Shown: piece by piece, positions 44,691 through 47,843 of the stretch
Layout: each line of letters starts with the position of its first letter
Numbering within the stretch: position 1 is the first letter of the stretch
Source of the DNA: Sperchopsis tessellata
Taxonomy: Eukaryota; Arthropoda; Insecta; Coleoptera; Hydrophilidae
Assembly: GCA_033557685.1 (NCBI GenBank)
Contig: JAWQRN010000036.1
Coordinates: forward strand, 1 to 47,843
Direction of reading: 5' to 3'
Length of the DNA stretch: 47,843 nucleotides
The notes under the pieces: model-generated
What the model was told of the DNA's origin: nothing
Databases searched by the model: none
The model's input: the letters and a program-made list of their open reading frames with translations, nothing else
Program-made: the position numbers and the translations under genes

Positions 44691-44935
44691 ATGATTTTAA
44701 GACCCTTTTCACCATTATACCCGTGGATACATCTCAATATTCAATTTATGATGGAGATTGAGTCAGCAGCCTCCCTTCCTTTCTTAGATGAATTGTTGAA
44801 ACATAGATCAGATGGTTCACTTCTTCATTCTATTTATCATAAACCCACCCATACCAATAGGTGCTTCCGTACATTGTCACATCATCACCTCTGTCAGAAA
44901 ATGTCTACAAATAAATGCCCCAGCAGCGGATAAGC
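44673..44935 (+). mobile_element. Penelope-like RT segment in opposite orientation
   Basis: The plus strand reads LKSYDFKTLFTIIPVDTS (palm A region), then in the next frame HLNIQFMMEIESAASLPFLD ELLKHRSDGSLLHSIYHKPTHTNRC and SHHH near 44880. This is the NIQFTMEIE...LPFLDVLV.R..DGSL.HSVYRKPTHT..YL...SHHHP block, which in an intact element directly follows the NSEHPNT block now on the other strand. Confidence 0.8.
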
Positions 44936-44939
44936 CGGA

Positions 44940-45800
44940 TGAAGAAACAGAGCAATTTTATTAATCACTGACAGATACTCTAAGACAATTTAACAACAGA
45001 CATGATGTGACAATAATTATGGGAGATATGAATGCCAAAATTGGGAAAGGGAGATGTGGTGATTATATCGGGGGATTCGGTTTAGGCATAAGAAATGAAA
45101 GTGGAGACAGGATAAAGATATTTGCGGAAGAGGAAGAATACATAATACTTAACATCTTTTTTGAACTTCCGTCACGTCGGTTTTATACCTGGACATCGCC
45201 GGATAAAACGGTAAGAAATCAAATAGATTACATCCTGGTCAATAAACGCCTCAGAAACAGCTGGTATGTCTGTCAAGACATATCCAGGCGCTGACATCTC
45301 ATCAGACAATTGTCTCTTGGCTGGTAGATTTAGAGTCAAACTCACAAAGGTCAGGAAGAAAACAACTCATAGGTGCCGGGACATGAGAAACCTGAATAAA
45401 GTAGAAGAAAAGCTACAGAAAATATCAAAAACATTTAAGCAAATCGGAAATGAACATTTGATAGCTAATAACAAGAAATGAAAAGGCTGGATGACAGATC
45501 ATATACCAACTTATGGAGAAAAGAAGAATAGAAAAAAATAACAAAATAAAGTAATACGCGAAATAAGAGAAGCGAAAGAAAACTGGCTCAAAAATAATTG
45601 TGAGGAAATAAAATGATTAGAACAAAAATATGAACTATTCAATATGCACAAGAAAATCAGAGAAGCTGCCGGAATATATAAAACCATTACACATCAAAGA
45701 CGGTAAAATGATTACTGACGTCAAAGAGAAAGTGAACACATTGGAAACCTACATAGCAGAGCTTTCTGAAGATAAAAGAATACCCTCCAGAACATCAGTG
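44940..45800 (+). mobile_element. RTE-like LINE, endonuclease and linker, 3'-truncated
   Basis: The open frame 45007-45294 reads TIIMGDMNAKIGKGRCGDYI GGFGLGIRNE, then FFELPSRRFYTWTSPDK and NQIDYILVNKRLRNS. This is the APE-type endonuclease with GDxN, TW, DYI intact. After a frameshift near 45290, ADISSDNCLLAGRFRVKL has SDN where SDH is catalytic. The linker to RT continues (REAKENWLKNNCEEIK, KIREAAGI) to about 45790 and then stops without any RT sequence. Confidence 0.8.
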
Positions 45801-46260
45801 AGATATTAAAATTACAGAAATAAAGTTTCATTTTTGTTGTAGTTTTCTATGTATTGTTATTTATTATTAGCTTATTTTGTGTATTATATACAGCAATATA
45901 CCTAAATACCGATTGTTTCTATATACAAACTATACCCCTTTTAATGTAATTTGGAAAATTTTAAGTTGATAAATGATTATTGTTCTTTCTTAAAAATTGA
46001 ATTAACTTAGTTCACTTTATCATTACTTTCTTATTTTTAATTTTAATTTAATTCATAATTAAATTCATGTGACATAATGGTATTGTTAAATAACACCTAA
46101 ATATTTTGTGGTGTTAGAAATACTTAAATATTAATGTTATAGATATCAATGAATCTGTCTTTAAATGAACTTTAAGAAAAAGGATAAATGAAATTTTTCT
46201 ACAATTGTCAAAAAATGGTAGTGTATTGAGAATTACATAAGGAGTTCAAAGAAGAAAAAA
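45801..46260. other. AT-rich spacer, nothing recognised
   Basis: No coding or repeat signal. Confidence 0.5.
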
Positions 46261-47791
46261 TATATAGGGGTGCCATTTAAAATATAATTTCCTCGTCTGT
46301 TGGTTGAGTTAGAAGTAACTAAATTATATATGCTTTACTTCGTTTTTAGGTGTGAATTACACCTGCCAAATTATATTTTGATATCTGAAAAAATAAATTA
46401 TATGGGTAGCACCATTTCCTGTGTCATCCATATATATAATTCTTTTTTGTATTATGATAATACATCATTTTTTCTAAAATGGGTCTTTATTTCACAAAAT
46501 TACTACGTTTCGTGTTGCTTCATTGCTAATATGTATAATTAAATAAAAAATACTAAGAATTTAAAACATTGGCTATTTATATGTCAAAAAGTTTGTAACA
46601 ATAAAAATAATTAATGAAAATCATATATTAATATATATATATATATACATATATTGGATGTAAAAACCAATACAGAACACCTAAATATCAAAAGCTGCCA
46701 CCACTATAGAAAAGTCGCAGGAAATAATGGTGTGAATATTAGAGAATCCTAAAATTAATATAAACCAGTTTGAATTAGATCACGGGGTGAGTGAAGCATC
46801 AGTTCGTAGGGTTCTTAAAAAAGGAAAAGCACATCTTTATAAGGTCCAATTAATTCACGAATTAATGCAAGATTTCCCAGATAAGAGAATGGAGTTTTGC
46901 GACAATCTTCAAAATTAAATTAATAGTAATTCTGTTATTTTAAGAAACATTTTATTTTCTGATGAGGTCAAGTTCTGTTTTAAATAGGTCAGTAAACAGG
47001 CACAATTGCAGGTGTTTGTCAAGAGAGAATCTGCATTGGGCTGAGGAAATTCATACTCAATATCCTCAAAAAGTTAATGTTTTTTATTAAATTATTTTTT
47101 ATTGAAGGCACTCTGACATCTGAACGCTACTTAGCTCTACTTCAAAATGAAGTAATACTTCACCTCCGTAATATCTTCAACCTAGAACAACTAAATAGTA
47201 TCTGGTTTCAACAAAATGGAGCCCTGCCTCATTATGGTGTCCAAGTTCGAAACTATTTAAATACAGTTTTTCCGCAAAGGTGGATTGAAAGAAGAGGATT
47301 CATTGAATGACAACCAAGATCGCCGGATTTACAGATATTAGATCTCCCCATTTGGATACATTTGAAATCTAAAATTTATACCAATAGGCCACAAAATATT
47401 GATGAATTAAAGCAGAGGATACGCTAGGTTCAGAATATTAATGATGAACATTTAGAAAACTGTTTACGAGAGCTTGTGGGAGAAGTTGGGGCATTTTCAA
47501 GCCGCCCAGTGTGGATAGTTGGAACATTTACTCAAATTTTATTTATTTTGGTTATTTTTGATTTTGTTATTTTTGTTAACCGTTTGGTTAAAATAACTGT
47601 GTATGTATGTGGAGAAATATTCTTAATTTGAAGTTTAAGAGTAACTAATTGCTAGAGCATTTTATAAAAAAATGATTTTTACTAAAGTTTCTTAGAATTA
47701 ATCGTAAATTTTAAAATGAAAAAATATATAGGGGTTCTATTTAAAAATGTAAATATGATACAATTTCCATAATAAAATGAACACCTATATA
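46261..47791 (+). mobile_element. mariner-like transposon 2, decayed transposase
   Basis: Plus-strand reading from about 46770: QFELDHGVSEASVRRVLKKG, HELMQDFPDKRMEFCDNLQN, NILFSDEVKFCFK (first catalytic Asp), then the open frame 47077-47310 with RYLALLQNEVILH, QQNGALPHYGVQVRNYLNTV (second Asp changed to Asn) and FPQRWIERRGFIE. A TGA follows, then QPRSPDLQILD with the third Asp, 41 residues after the second. The C-terminus is near 47520. Same family as the element at 23066-25152 but a different subfamily. Outer ends TATATAGGGGTGCCATTT (46261) and the inverse of TATATAGGTGTTCATTTT (47774-47791) are candidate terminal inverted repeats. Extra copies of the end motif lie at about 46399 and 47725. 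Confidence 0.75.
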
Positions 47792-47843
47792 TTAAAAATA
47801 TGTTTGGATTTAAATGCAAGAAATGTTTGTATGAAAATTATTT

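Overview
This is an AT-rich, intron-rich, transposon-saturated animal window, most likely from an insect. Two conserved host genes can be read exon by exon, and almost everything else recognisable is decayed transposable-element sequence. The arthropod call rests on protein similarity of the two host genes and on the mix of repeats (RTE-, Jockey-, CR1- and R1-like LINEs, Penelope-like elements, mariner-like, piggyBac-like and hAT-like remnants, tRNA-derived SINEs). I cannot name the species.

Layout. Positions 1-2136 are an intron holding a decayed RTE-like LINE and a (TA)n tract. Positions 2137-6027 (minus strand) hold five coding exons of the 26S proteasome ATPase Rpt4/PSMC6; its 3' third lies off the left edge. 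Positions 6028-6572 look like a divergent promoter with a possible non-coding first exon for the rightward gene. Positions 15137-30197 (plus strand) hold four coding exons of a complete DESI2/PPPDE1-type deubiquitinase/deSUMOylase. Its 12.3-kb third intron carries nested LINE, Jockey, hAT-like and mariner-like debris, a piggyBac-type MITE and a ~255-bp tandem array. From 30198 to the end no host gene is visible. That half holds Penelope-like (PLE) fragments, an internally deleted R1-like LINE, a Ty3-like gag remnant, piggyBac transposase remnants, a second PLE with an inverted segment, an RTE endonuclease fragment and a second mariner-like transposase.

The most interesting object is a type I hammerhead ribozyme at 40367-40434. 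It has the complete catalytic core, compensating stems and an extended stem I, and sits in a 156-bp insertion (40282-40437) flanked by a perfect 9-bp direct repeat. An upstream segment (40349-40356) can pair with the same strand that forms outer stem I, giving two mutually exclusive folds. Hammerheads are known from Penelope-like elements and small retrozyme-like elements, and Penelope debris occurs at three other places here. Other nested events with readable boundaries are a PIF/Harbinger-like MITE with a TTA duplication inside a PLE reverse transcriptase, an R1-like LINE splitting the same PLE, a piggyBac-type MITE inside a mariner-like transposase, and a Jockey ORF1 fused in frame to reverse-transcriptase sequence.

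The two host genes belong to the ubiquitin/SUMO-proteasome world: Rpt4 is a base ATPase of the 26S proteasome, and DESI2-type PPPDE proteases remove ubiquitin or SUMO. They are transcribed divergently, but a functional link is only an inference. All reading was by eye, so element boundaries are approximate unless a target-site duplication or splice site is stated.
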